Shown in pieces: positions 23,600 to 35,785 of a DNA stretch of 64,000 nucleotides. The first letter of the stretch is position 1. Each line of letters opens with the position of its first letter. The notes under the pieces were generated by a model. That model ran no database searches. It worked only from the letters and a program-made list of their open reading frames with translations, and was not told the origin of the DNA. The stretch is from assembly GCA_027886175.1 (NCBI GenBank), contig JAJNNQ010000137.1:3166001-3230000 (forward strand). Reading direction: 5' to 3'. This DNA comes from Phylloscopus collybita. Its lineage: Eukaryota > Chordata > Aves > Passeriformes > Phylloscopidae. The translations under genes were made by a program, and so were the position numbers.

Positions 23600-24060
23600 A
23601 AAGGTAATTTGTGTTCTCGTACATTTAAATGCAGTGGAAAATAATTAAAAATCAACTGGATGTTACCTTTGTGAAAAGCTTGTTTAAATAATCGAGTTAA
23701 AAAAAATTAAAAAAATAAGTGTTTCAATCATTTTTTTACAGACTCTACCATTTAAGCTGTTCTAATAAACTAGTTATTTCAACTCCTCTTTAGGCATTTA
23801 GTAGCCTGCTATAAATGTCTTAGAAATGTGCCTTTAGATTGAATGTTGTTCTTGATGTCTTTTTTCCTTTCTGAAAGCAAATTACAGACAACATGCAAAT
23901 GCAATAATCAGAGAGGGTTTTTAAATAAAAGTGTGTTTGCTGAGACAATTAAATTGTAATTGCCTGATAACAGAGGCTCTGGAATGCCAACTGAATCCCG
24001 GGAAGTGCAATGAAGAGCAATACTGCCATTAATTATTCTCTGTGCTGGGGAGATGGGCCA
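23600..24060. other. CNE-like AT-rich block
   Basis: AT-rich but not repetitive, with dense homeodomain-type cores (TAATTG, ATTAAA, TTAATTA), for example 'gacaattaaattgtaattgc' near 23944, and an octamer-like ATGCAAAT near 23894. This texture is typical of vertebrate conserved noncoding elements. Conservation cannot be seen from one sequence, so this is inference only. Confidence 0.3.
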
Positions 24061-27000
24061 CAGTTTGCCAAGGGCTGCAGGTTGGTCTGATTCAAGTAAG
24101 TAAAGGGGGTCAAATCCGTGCTCTGTGGTGACATCAGTCCTTCCAGGGATTTGTTTTTAGGGAAAATAAGGCTAAATGTTTGGGACAAGGAGAGCTAGTA
24201 GGTAGAAAGGGTCCTAATTTGAGGAAACAGTGAGAATGGAAGTAGGAGACACAGCATGTGGTGGAGGGGGCTGACCTAAGGAGAGGGGGAAGTGGGATTT
24301 GGTTTCCATCCTAGATGAATTAAAGACTCTGGATATAATTTTTAATGATGTTTTCCCCAGGTAATTTGGGTAAGAGCTGTTCTCAGTGCAGGAGTGTACA
24401 CTGGTATTTCCAGGGATACCAAGACCTTGCACTCTTGTCTTGCAGTGTGGCCAACAGGGATTTTCTGCCTTTTGGAAAAACTGAATGTGCCATTCTTGGC
24501 TCAGCTGAGATGCTGCTTTGACACCAGTCCAAAGGATGAAGTGGTGTGTGTTTGCTTGCCACGAGTCACACACTCAATGGCTCATTTTTCATTCATTCTG
24601 TCTCCAAAGCAAAGCTGTGTGTGAATCTGCCTGACCTTGCTCGGGTATCCCTGACAAATGGCAGCTTCAACATGGAAGCAATGTGATCTTTGGTCATAGA
24701 CAGAGCTACAGCAATGAGACATCTCCCAAGGATGTTTTTCTGGAGTCCACTCAGGGCAAAAAGAAAAGGGCTCCAGGGTATTTTTGACTCAGGTGTGCAA
24801 TTTTTTTGAGTGCACACCCTGCCTGGGACTGGGAAAGATCACCCTGGACTGGAGGTGAATTCAACATCTGTGAGCAGATGAAATAAAACTGTAGCTTATC
24901 TAAAATCCAGAAAGTGAAGGTGGACTTTTTCACTGATTTCCATGGCCTTACAATGAAATCTGTGGTTCTTTCTTGAGTTAAATGTCAACCAAAGCAGCCA
25001 AACATTCCCTGGTGTTTTCTTGCTGCAGAGTCAACAGCAGGCAGAAAATACCTGGATGGCTGCAACCACCCAAAATACCCATCCCTTTCTCTTCATCCTG
25101 CAAATGATCAGAGTGACGTGGCAAAGACAGAGGAACTGTGTGCTCTGCATGACCACCTCTACACACATCCTTGCAGAATTTGTCCAAAAAGTGAAGGGAA
25201 ATGGAACAGCTTCTCTATTCCATGGTTTATAATTTGGAACACTAGTCCCTAGAATCTCTGAATTTGCTGAACTATTACTAAGTACTGGGCTCTGGGTAGC
25301 TGTGTAAACTCACAGGAAAATCACTAAGGATGTAGTTTTAATCCTTTTGGCTCTCATGGCTCAACCCTATTATCTCTAGAGGGGTTAGAATTTAACCTTG
25401 AGTTCAGAAGCCTGAATGAGTCCTAACCAGATGGATAATGAAGAAGTAGACAGAAAGGTGCCAAAATGGATATAAGCTTCTCTTTAATTTCAAATTGGGC
25501 TTTATGAGGAATGTACACCTTAGCAACCCTTTACTCCCTGAAAGGGAAGGGTTTGAATGCTGGGTTTTAATAATTCATGCCGTGATTCTTCCTGGATGCC
25601 GTGTGGGTATGAATTTGCTTTTCTTCCTTATAAAGCTTACATTCAATTGGGAGAAAAAGATCTAATATTTGCATGTGTGAGGATTAAATGATGATGGTAT
25701 CTTATTATTGCCACAGAAAGCATTTATCAAATGGGCTTGGGTCGAGGATTTGAAGCTTCCCACAGCTACGAGAACCCCGCATTCCTCAGACAAATGCTTT
25801 TCTCTCTGACTGCAAAGTAACTCTGGTTCATATCTGAGTCCATAACTGTGCTTGGAATATGGTCTTTGAATGGGGCTTTCAAGTCCCTCTGCTCACCTTA
25901 CAGAGATCCACACTTCAGTGTTGCTGTGACCCAGCTGTGGCAGTGACAAATCAGTTTCCACAGTCACTTAACAGCAACTCTCAGTATTGGGCCACTGGCA
26001 GACACAGCAGCTGCGATGCCTTTAATTCAGAAGTAATGACTTTTGTCCACTGAAAACTGGATCAATGCACTAAACCCTTCTCACTAAAAATCAGAGGATT
26101 TCAGTCACTAACCAGACAGGCAGAAGCTGCTGACTCCAATGGCCCCAAAGCACTCCCCATAATTCTACCCCACACATGGAGTCTGTCTTCAGAAAAAGGT
26201 AAACAAAGTCATGGGCAGAAACTGGCTGATCACAACAAAAGAACTCTAAAGTTTCCTTCTCATACAAAACAAAACTTTTGTTTTCCTCTCTCTGAAGGAT
26301 GTGCCATACAAGAAATATCAACAACTGCTTATAGGAAGAGATGTAAAATGCAGAAACATGGACTTCCTCTTACATGGGTTTTTCATGATTCAGTATTTTT
26401 TTTTGACAGCTTTGGTAACTGAGGAATGGAAAAGTTTTGGGGAGAGGTCCCACCAAAACAATTAAAAATTAGGAAAACATTTAATTTCAAGACTCAAAGT
26501 ACTGTTTCTGATAAGGCCTGGCTATACTGTTCTCACTAAACCAGATCAATTATGTCTCTCAAAGGCAAATAGGGTTTTTCCTCAACAAAGTGAAGACATT
26601 TGATAGGAAATCCTAAAAGCATTTTGGATATTCTGAGGTTTGGCCTGCTTCAGGAACTACTCCATGCTGTGCTTACCATTATTCTTCTGCCTGGCCACTC
26701 TCTGTTCACTAACAACTTTTTTTTTCATATCTAATCTTCCATTTATATAGAAGTTGGCCATTTTAAAATTATGAGCATGTCTTCCCAAATCTGAAGCTCC
26801 ACTCAGCAAAGACATCAAAGTCTTTGATGACAAGAAACATCTCTACATGCAGCCCACGTTGTTTCTGCAGTAGCTGATGAGGATGAGGAATATCTCCATG
26901 GATGTGAGATTAAGGGAATTTCCCAGGGCATCTACAGTCAAGAAGGGATTTGAAGATGGATATCCCAATGCCAAGCTGTCATGGTAATCCTTGGATTTGC

Positions 27001-28746
27001 CTTCCTTCTACCCAGCTGCATCATCCATGGTAGAAACAGAGCATCCTCCCTGCACTGGGGGTATTGGACTAACCTGCAAATGAACCCATTTGCCCTTAAG
27101 ACCCTGATCTTTGTCTCTGAAAATGCAAACTTAACCTTGAAATTATCACAGAAACCGAGCCTGGCCAGTGATTCATTTTGCTCTGGGGATCTTGTGAATC
27201 ATTTCTCCCCACACATTTGTGGGGGCCTTGAAGCATCTCCAGTCATTGGGTCAGGTGGACACAATCACATGTGTGTTGCATGTAAAGTGGCAGATGGAGC
27301 TTCTGTGGCAGAGATCTTATTTCTTGTTAGTGCATGTGAGCCCCCCCCAGAAACAGCTCTTCCCAGCAAGTCCACCCATGTGGGAATTCTCAAAGCTTGA
27401 GCACTGATCTCCTGTATGATGTGCTGCAGCACCAGGTCTCTTGTCTCTAATCCACTTGTGCTTTGTTATTTATCTGATGTGCACCTACACAGATAAATCA
27501 GCCAACATAGGAGACTGATGTTAGCTGAGAGCTGCAGGTAACCACGGGGACAAGCTGAAATGAATCAGGGTGTATTTGTGTATTCAGTTACTCATGTTCA
27601 GAAGTTTATGTAAGATCAAGGCTTAGTATTGTACCCACGGCCTTTATATTCACTGCATGGGTAGTAACAAAAAGACAATACTCTTTGTCCAAGTTGCAAG
27701 GTTTCTGCCAATATTTGCCATCTGGGACACATTCCTTATCTTTGCTCTTGCCTTTGTGTCTGAAGTAGCACCATCTAAATGGCAAGACACGTTGCAGTCA
27801 CACATGCTTAGTGTTTGTTACTTGGCTGATGTTCAGACTCCATGGAGAAGCACTCATAAAAATTGTCCTGATCAAAGGACAACAGCAACAAATCTTTGCA
27901 GATGTGTTAAGGACATAGCTGGGGCTGGGCAAAGAGTTAAAGTCATTTGAAGGCAGTGTCTTTAATGGATCCATTCTGTGTGGATGCTGGCTGGGATGAA
28001 TCTGTTTCCATGAACACTTTAAAAGTTCAAATGATTCATTTTCTCTTGGTGGAGGACAGTGAGATTATGTCTATGCAGTTGTGTCAAACCTCTGTGGGGA
28101 TGTTCTTAGTTTGAACCTCTCAGTTTCACATTGTTACCTGTCCTGCAGTCCCTGACAATGCTCCTACAGCTTCATGGAGACCAGGGATTTACTCTGAAAT
28201 AGCTTGAAAAATACTGGGGTCTTCTTAGATGCAAAAATTTATATATCTGTTAAAATCAGGTTGATTGTTTTCCCCTCCTTTGTTCCTGTGTAGTGAGGTC
28301 CTTCTTGTCTTGGAGCAGAAGTAGGTACAAAGGGGACACACACCAAACCCCACTGCTCTCCCCAGCACTAAGGATGCATTGCCATGCTGCAGAAGTACCA
28401 AGAGCAACACAAGACTGTTATCAAAAAGAATTAGGTTGTTCTGATCCAGGATATCAGCACTGCAGATACCACTTTAAACTTTGCACTGAACCCTCAGCGG
28501 TGAAAGGGATCAATGTGATTTGCAGCCAACCTCTCCTGAATAAGTTTCCTACAGCAAATCACAGCTGGAGTAATACTGAAGTCAAAAAAAATAAGAATTA
28601 ATTTTTATAGCATTGCAAAGTTTCATTCCACCTGCAATTCTTCTGAAGTTTACAGCACAATTGTCCAAAAAAGTACCTCTTTTAGGGAAATGTTACATTG
28701 AAAGAAAAGGAAAGAAATGAGGTCTTTTTGTTAAATACCTCATTGG
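24061..28746. other. noncoding stretch, no gene seen
   Basis: About 4.7 kb without a clear transposon, long tandem repeat or defensible exon. The longest frames are 119 codons (minus, 24214-24573) and 139 codons (plus, 26981-27400). Neither shows a domain or biased codon use that I can recognise. A C9 run occurs near 27340. Confidence 0.6.
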
Positions 28747-28779
28747 ATTTTGTTTGTTTGTTTGTTTGGTTGGTTGGTT
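28747..28779. repeat. (TTTG)n/(GGTT)n short microsatellite
   Basis: About 33 bp: TTTG units changing to TTGG units ('tttgtttggttggttggttt'). Confidence 0.85.
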
Positions 28780-31700
28780 TAGATCATCCCCCGAAAATTG
28801 AAATTCCTTGGAAGCTGGCAGCTCTCTCTGGTTCATGTACATTCTGTTTCTAACAAGACAAAGCCTCTAAAACCTTCCACCCAGTGAGGTGAAGTGTCCA
28901 GGTAGATGGATGGTCCATAGTGGAGCAGCAATGCCCATGGGAGTGCTCTGGTTTGATGTGGTTGTTAGAGCTGGCAGTAACACTTACTGAGAGACAGGCA
29001 CGCTCTGTCTGCCTTCTAACCTCACTTATTTTATGCTAACCACTCCTCTCCAGTTCCCAGATTCTTTCCTGGCTGTTGCTTATGAATCCTACAGTCAGAA
29101 ATTAAGTGAAAACCACAATGAAGCCCCTAAAAGGCTCATTGTTTGAATTCAGGTGTTGTTTTTTAGGGTGTAGAAGTTGAGTGTGGGAAGAGCTGTTCCC
29201 TTTCTATTTCTCCTTTTTCTGTGGATATAAAAAAAGACAAATATAACATCTCCTTCCACCCAGTCCTCACACATGCTAGATATACTCTATCTTTTCAAAA
29301 GTCATCTCATAGCAAGTGATGGTCCTCTTGCTGGCCTTGAGCAGCATTCCAGGAGCAATTAAAGTGCTTGGGGATGTGTCTGAGGGAGAAGATATTCCTC
29401 TGGCCTCTCTTTAAATGAAGCCTCTATTCATTCCCCAACATTTCTAATTACCAACACAATAATTGAAATACTGGAGTAATCTATTTGAGGAAGGGGAGCA
29501 GGCACCAGGGTGATTTTATTAAAGCAGAGGGTGGAAAACTTGGTGCCAATGACAGCTGAGCAAAGGGTTGGACTCGATGATCTTGAAGGTCTCTTCCAAC
29601 CTAGTGATTCTGTGAAAGGTAATTCAGCTTGGAGGGATGCAGGCAAAGATGAAGAGGAGACAAAGACTGGCAGGGAGTGGATGGATGTTTGAAATAATTC
29701 TCTTTATTCCACAGCAGACATTTGGGGGGATCTTAGCCCATGAAGCCTCAGGGACACTGGTTCCTTCCCAGGCACTCTGTGTGTGTGTATGTATGACTGA
29801 ATGTATGACTGTATGTAACCCAGGTGGGCTTGGTGGAAGAAGCCATTTCATAAGAATGAGAGATGGAAGAAGAGGCTCTGGATGCTCTCAGGTATGATCC
29901 TTCTGGCAGTGAGGATTCAGGAGCTATGGGTCAGGGGAAGCCCCTTCTTTTGTGTCTCCACTGTTCTGTTCCCACCACCCCCCTAAACAGGCTGGTGTCT
30001 CTAGGGCCAGTTCCCAAGGCTCTTCTCATGAAAGAAACAACAGCAGAGACAATTGGTGGTGGTTTGGGTGTACTCCCTTCCTTCTCCTCCCAGGTTTAGG
30101 CTCTTCACAGTCTTCTTCCTTGTCCCTGATCATTCCAAGGCCCAGACATCTTCACACAGAACACACAGCTGTGTGGTTCTGCAGCAAACTGGGAAGAAGG
30201 AGGGGGTTGCTGATGGGATGTTGGATAGTGCTTTACACTTAACTTCTGGTGTAGGATCCATAAAAAACACCCCTGCTCTGGAGGGGTGACCTGGGAGCAG
30301 ACAGCACACATGACAACTGTGTTGTTGTCACCCTGGTATTACTTTTATTTGCAAACCTTTTGCACTATTTGCCCTTTTTGGAGGTCTCTCTGTGGAGCCT
30401 GTTGAAACTGAGATTCCCCATGGCAGTCACTGCCTGTTGTTACTGCAAGGCCCTTGGCTGGGTTACATCAATGTCCTCCCACAACAAGAGCAATCAAGGC
30501 TCTGCTGTAGAAATCCAGGATGAGGTTGAGTTCATGAATTCAGACATCAAGCCTGAGAGGAGATGAGTAAATGACAGAGAGAGGCAGAGAGAGGCAGAGT
30601 AAATAACAGCCTGTGGTGACTCTGGATGGTCAGATGTGCTGAAGAATCAACAAGAGTAGAGTTTTTACCTTACCTGATTATCTCACCAGCCACCCACTCC
30701 CACCAGCACCAGCTACACAAGTTCTCAGCTTTTGTTCCCAGCAGGGAAGTCACTGATGGTCCAGGCAAAAGGCTGTGCCAGATCCCATGTCTGTCTAAAC
30801 TGGAGGATTCAGGACTTGTCACTCCATGAACAAGGTACAAAGCACTGCCAATGATACCAAGCATATCTGTGGGGGCAACTTGAGATTTTACTGGCTGTCA
30901 AGATAATCTCACTGCACACAGACTCTGTTCCCCTCTGCACGTCTTACCTGAGTCTCAACCTTGAGCAAACTTCAGTCTTCTCCACTCATTGAGGCTGAAA
31001 CCTGTGGCTGAAAAGATTTTAGTTCTGAGAAAGGCTTTGGGTGGGTGTTGTAAAAACAGGCTGACATATGTATTCCCTTTCTCTAAAGGCTTAAAATCTT
31101 AATGGAAACACAGCAGAACAAGAGGCTACAGACAGAGACAAGAATGTTATGGATGTCAGGCCGATTGAAATGTCTAACAGGAATAGGTTTTGACAGCTGA
31201 TCTTGCTCATCCTTCCCTTGAGATGTGTCGAGCTGGTGAGATGAGAGGTTCTCAGGTGGATAGTAGTGTGGAACAGTGAGACAGGAGTCACTTCACAGCA
31301 ACGTGCCCCGAGGCCATGCCCTGACTGTGCACACTGACAGCAGAGCTTCTCTGAGCAGCCAGAAACATTTTCCACATCATCAGTAATACCAAGATAACCA
31401 TTAACTGTGTCCAGGTCAAACCTTGAGAGCAATCAATGTGTCTGTGTCTGTTCCTATAGTCTAACTCCAGGCCTGACATTGATATGGAATATAAGTATTT
31501 TGTTCCCTATCACATCTTTGACTGCATTGTTTTCCCCCTTTTCCCTGTGTCAAATCAGCTATGCAGTTGTAATGCCTGTTGTGACAATTTATTTTTTTTT
31601 TGCAAATTATTAAACTGATACTTGTGTCCAGCTCTAGAGTTTAATATTGCTTGAATGGTAAATGCCCTGGAAAATAGCCAGGCCCCTTCTTTAGATAAGA

Positions 31701-31839
31701 GCCAGCTGTGAAGTCTGGATGTTGCTCCAAATATCCCCCTGGTTTGGGTCTGTGCCAAACTGGGGATGTGGTATGAGCTAATCACTCACAGAAATTAGAG
31801 GCTTGCTCTGAAAGGCAAGTGGTTGTTGTGCTGAATGCA
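28780..31839. other. noncoding stretch with a CR1 tail remnant
   Basis: No supported gene. It contains the CR1 3' remnant at 29555-29616 and minor short repeats (GTAT-rich near 29786-29817, 'gagaggcaga' duplicated near 30580-30597). A 113-codon minus frame (31091-31432) is not convincing. Confidence 0.6.
29555..29616 (+). mobile_element. CR1 3'-terminal remnant
   Basis: 'ttggactcgatgatcttgaa' followed by 'ggtctcttccaacctagtga' and 'ttctgtg' is the last 50-60 bp of a forward CR1, including the start of the terminal ATTCTGTG repeat. The upstream part is not recognisable. Confidence 0.85.
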
Positions 31840-32110
31840 CAATATTAAGATCTTATCTTGCTTTACAAGCAGACTAAACCCAGAATGAATCAATTATGAG
31901 ATTAGAATTAATCCAATAATCCTCTGTTCTTCTGTGCCTGGAATCAGATGGTGCATCTGTGAAGATAGTGTTAGTTACGGCAAATGAGATCACTGCTTGT
32001 CCCATTTTATTAAAAGCCTCTCCCAAGCGTTAACAGCACGGGTGAGAGGTTGAAATGAAATTAAATTGCAATCTCTTCCCTTTGACTGATTGCCATTGTG
32101 CACACATCCT
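31840..32110. other. CNE-like AT-rich block
   Basis: Non-repetitive sequence with clustered TAATCC/TTAATCC and ATTA cores ('atgagattagaattaatcca' near 31897) and low CpG. It looks like distal regulatory DNA. This is inference from texture, not from alignment. Confidence 0.3.
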
Positions 32111-35100
32111 TGGCCTCAGCTGCCCAGAGGGGATGGCCGGCACAGGAAACGGTGACTGCTGGAATGGGATGCAGAGAAGTTCTGCTGAGGGATTTCCAGC
32201 CCTGGATGTGGCTGCCAGTGTGGCTGGGCTTGTGGCAGGGAGGAAGCCAGAAAGCATTACTGACCTCCTTAATTTCCTCCTCTTCCAATGCTGCAGCTCG
32301 GGCTCAGGGCAAAAAAGCTGAAACGTGCCTCCCTGCCCACCACTGGTGCCTCTCACCAGCCAGGCCTTGCAGTACTTGTCCTCTCTCCCCTTTTCTGCAT
32401 GAATTTTACATTCCCACTTGTCCTGGCCTAAATCTGGAGAGTTGCTCTCCTGACTTATATTTTGCATCAGAGACCAAGCACAATTCTGCCATTTTACCTG
32501 ATTTTGCTGTTCAACCTTTGTATTTCAAAGCCGGACTTAAGCTTGAGTATTCCTCACACTTCCCTCTCCTTTTCTTTAAAGAACCAAAATAAACCAAAAA
32601 GAAAAGGCAAGTCCAAAGTAAACCTGCTGCAGGCAGCTCTAATCACTTATTTGGGCCATCAGGGCTTGAAACAGATTTTTAGTGCTCATATGGTTCTGCC
32701 ACTGGATCCAAGACATGGGAACTGTCATGAATGAGAATAAGAAGTCCCATGAAATGCACAACACTGAGTATCACCCAAGGGGAGAGATGTGAGTTCAATG
32801 AGGGAAGAAGAAAATGACTCTTTTATCTGTGGTCCTGCCTGTGTATCCTTCAGGAGGATGAGTTTGGTCCAGGCCTTGTGCACTGAAGATGATATTCAAA
32901 GTTTGGAGCCTTTTGCTAAGATAAGTGTTCTCCCTCTAATACCTTTCAAATATAATTTCCAACCAGAAGCACTTGGAAAAAAATTAATAGCAGTGAATTT
33001 TCTTTCCATTCTGCTGAAGGGAATCTTGGTAAATTTGTTTAGACTTTTCAAAAAAACTCTGTCTGAAGCAGAGATACCTGGATGATCCCAGCTTTCACAA
33101 CTAATATTGTCAAATCTAGGTGCAACTGAAAACAGAAGTTGAAGAGAAGCACTTTTCCATGTCTTTAACATTAGGGCTCATTTGTTGAAATGCACAACTA
33201 AATAGCAAAAGCCAAATGGGGAAAGGAAGTTCAGGATGAATTCTTCAATATGGAGAGATAAGTAAGCAGATTTACACCGACAGAGGATTTGGTCCACTGC
33301 AATCAACAGAAATTGAAGTTGAGATTTCCAGCTAGTCTGCATTTTAAGCTGTACCCTTGATCTAAAGCCCTTCTCTAACACCCTATCTGGAAAAACAAAT
33401 TGCAGTCCCCAGCAAGGTATAAGCAACAGCCCCATGAATATGTAAAGACTTTCAGATGGTATTTTAGAACAGCATTCAGTAACCATTATCCACAGTTAAC
33501 TGACTTCACCAGGCTTAAAAACAGGAGTCTTTAATTACAGTCATTTATATTTCCAAAGATAGACTATAACATATTTATAAACAATCTGTGCACTTGGTGA
33601 GTAAATGACACATGGCATGAATCATTCCCTAACAGTTCTTATATAATATTCAAAGTGGGCATGAATGTTTCATGAAGGCACTTCCACTGCTGAACTTCGT
33701 AGGAAACTGAGCTTTCTTCCTTTCTAGGCTGCCTCTTCTGTTCCTTTTCCTTCTGTGAAAGCCCTGAAAGACTCAACTCCTGTCAGAAACCTTTGGATTT
33801 GCTGAGCTGTTTCCAGTGCTGGACTGAAGCAACTTAGATTTAGAGCATCTGTGCCAGGAGTGCAGAGAGACACAATTTGTCACAAAGAACTGCCTCTAAA
33901 ATACCAAAACTCTTGTGTCTCATGGTGTAGCACCCGTGCTTTGCATGTCCCAAGGGCAAGTTGACTTAAACCTGTGAGATGTTCATGGAGAGATGAGAAA
34001 AATCAAAGGATGGGAGATGAATTTGCAGCCACTCAAGGGGTCTAAAGGTTTGGCCATGACTGGGAAACACTGAGGTGAAGTTTTTGGTGCAAAATCACTG
34101 AGATTTGCACTGGGATTTAGTAGTACCTTGAGTGGTAGAAAGGATTGCACCAGGCTCCATCAATGCTAGACACAGACAAGCTTCCACATAAACCCCAGAT
34201 CAGAGTTAACTGTATGGGATGATTTTGGGGCAGTTCAACACCTTTCCAAAACTTCTGCAAAGAAACAACAGGCAGCTGCAACAGCTTTGTCACAGGCCTG
34301 AAGTAAAGAGAATTTTTCTGTGCTTGTCCAGCACAAAGGGAGCCTGTCTGTGATTAGGGCTCCACTGTGAGATGATGCTACAATAAATATATAATCATAC
34401 TTCTAGAAACTTTCTGCTTTTGTCTGTTGTGCTTCAAATCCCCATGACTATGGATGCTAACCTCCCTGAACTTTCCAGACAGGTTGGATAATGATTCTTC
34501 TTGTGGACAGCAGGGAACATTGATGTGAACAAGACATTGTTAGGTGAGTGGCTTTATTGACACATGACAGCTTGGACAGCAGGGGTTACTAAAGTCATCC
34601 TGTTCTGCTTTTGCCATTTTAATTTTTCTACAAGCCCCAAGGGCCAAATGAAAGTGTGAATGAATAAGCAAGAAGATATCCATTTGCAATATGTCTACAA
34701 TTGTTTTCCTCGGAGCACTCCCTATCCATAGCCAAGTGTCCCAAAATTACATCTATTCTTCCTTGACTTTCATTAAAACATGCTGTTCATAGCAGCAATA
34801 AAGTGTATGGGTTTTAAATGGACCTAGATTTGTATTTTATATAGGCTGCTCAGTTGTTGTTGTTGTAATAATAAATGACACGGAGACAATTTCAGATTGT
34901 TCTGACAAAAATCAGGACTCCTAAGGGGAGTCTGCCTCCTGCACATGAAGTTGTAGCTCTGAGCAACCAGCCAGGAAGATGCAATTAATTTCCCCCTCGT
35001 GAGTAAAGCCATTATATAAAATACCACAGTTGCCTTGAGGGCCAAATTGAAGGCACTGAATTATGTATTATCAAAACTGACTTTACAATGATGTCTTCAT

Positions 35101-35507
35101 GGGCACTGCTGCTGCTTGTGAATGGGAAGGGGATGGCAGTCAGCTGCCAGGATCTTATTTCCCTCTCGGTTGCCGTAAACAATACTCTGCTCATGTGAAG
35201 ACCTTGATGAGATGCAGTGACATTGTTCTTTCCCTTCAGGGAGTGGCATAGAAAGGAGAGGAAACCCTGAAAAGCCTGCTTAATTATATTGTGTGCAGTC
35301 ATAGTTCAGCCCAAGTCCACTGGTCTTTGCTCAAGACCCAGAGATGTAGAGGTTTTCCAGCCCAGGTTTCTCTCTTGTTGGAACAATGAGGAACATTAAA
35401 GACCTAAGGTGAGCTGCCAATTCCAGTCTACTGGGGCCATCTTTTGTTTGGGGTGAAGGTCTGAAGCCTCAATGTCTAGTTTGGTTACTTTGTGCTCAGA
35501 GAGTCTT
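32111..35507. other. noncoding stretch, no gene seen
   Basis: Plus frame 32098-32592 (164 codons) and minus frame 32030-32467 (145 codons) overlap antisense to each other and lack known domains. About 33500-33690 is AT-rich with ATTA cores. A short 'gttgttgttgtt' lies near 34855. Nothing firmer. Confidence 0.55.
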
Positions 35508-35785
35508 TGAATGCCCTGGGTTGGAAGGGACCTCAAAACTCATCCAGTTCCACCCCCTGCCATGGGCAGGGACACCTTCCACAAGACCAGGTTGCTCAGA
35601 GCTCCATCCAATCTGGCCTGGAACACTTCCAAGGGTGAGTCATCCACAGATTCTCTGGGCAACTCATTCCAGTGTCTCACCACCCTCCCAATAAAGAATT
35701 TCCTCCTGATAGCCAATCTAAACCTGCCCCCTTTCAGTTTAGAGCCATTCCCCCTTGTCCTGTCACTGCATGCTCCTATAAATGA
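35508..35785 (-). mobile_element. CR1 LINE 3' end, about 280 bp
   Basis: Reverse-complement CR1: 'gggttggaagggacctcaaa', 'ccatgggcagggacaccttc', 'aggttgctcagagctccatc', 'ctctgggcaactcattccag' and 'cattcccccttgtcctgtca'. It is among the best preserved CR1 copies in the window, though it lacks the terminal AATCATAG repeat. It is 5'-truncated at about 35785. Confidence 0.95.

Noticed and set aside
32030..32592. ORFs of 145 and 164 codons on opposite strands
   Set aside because: They overlap antisense, have no recognisable domain, and no splice or promoter context is evident.
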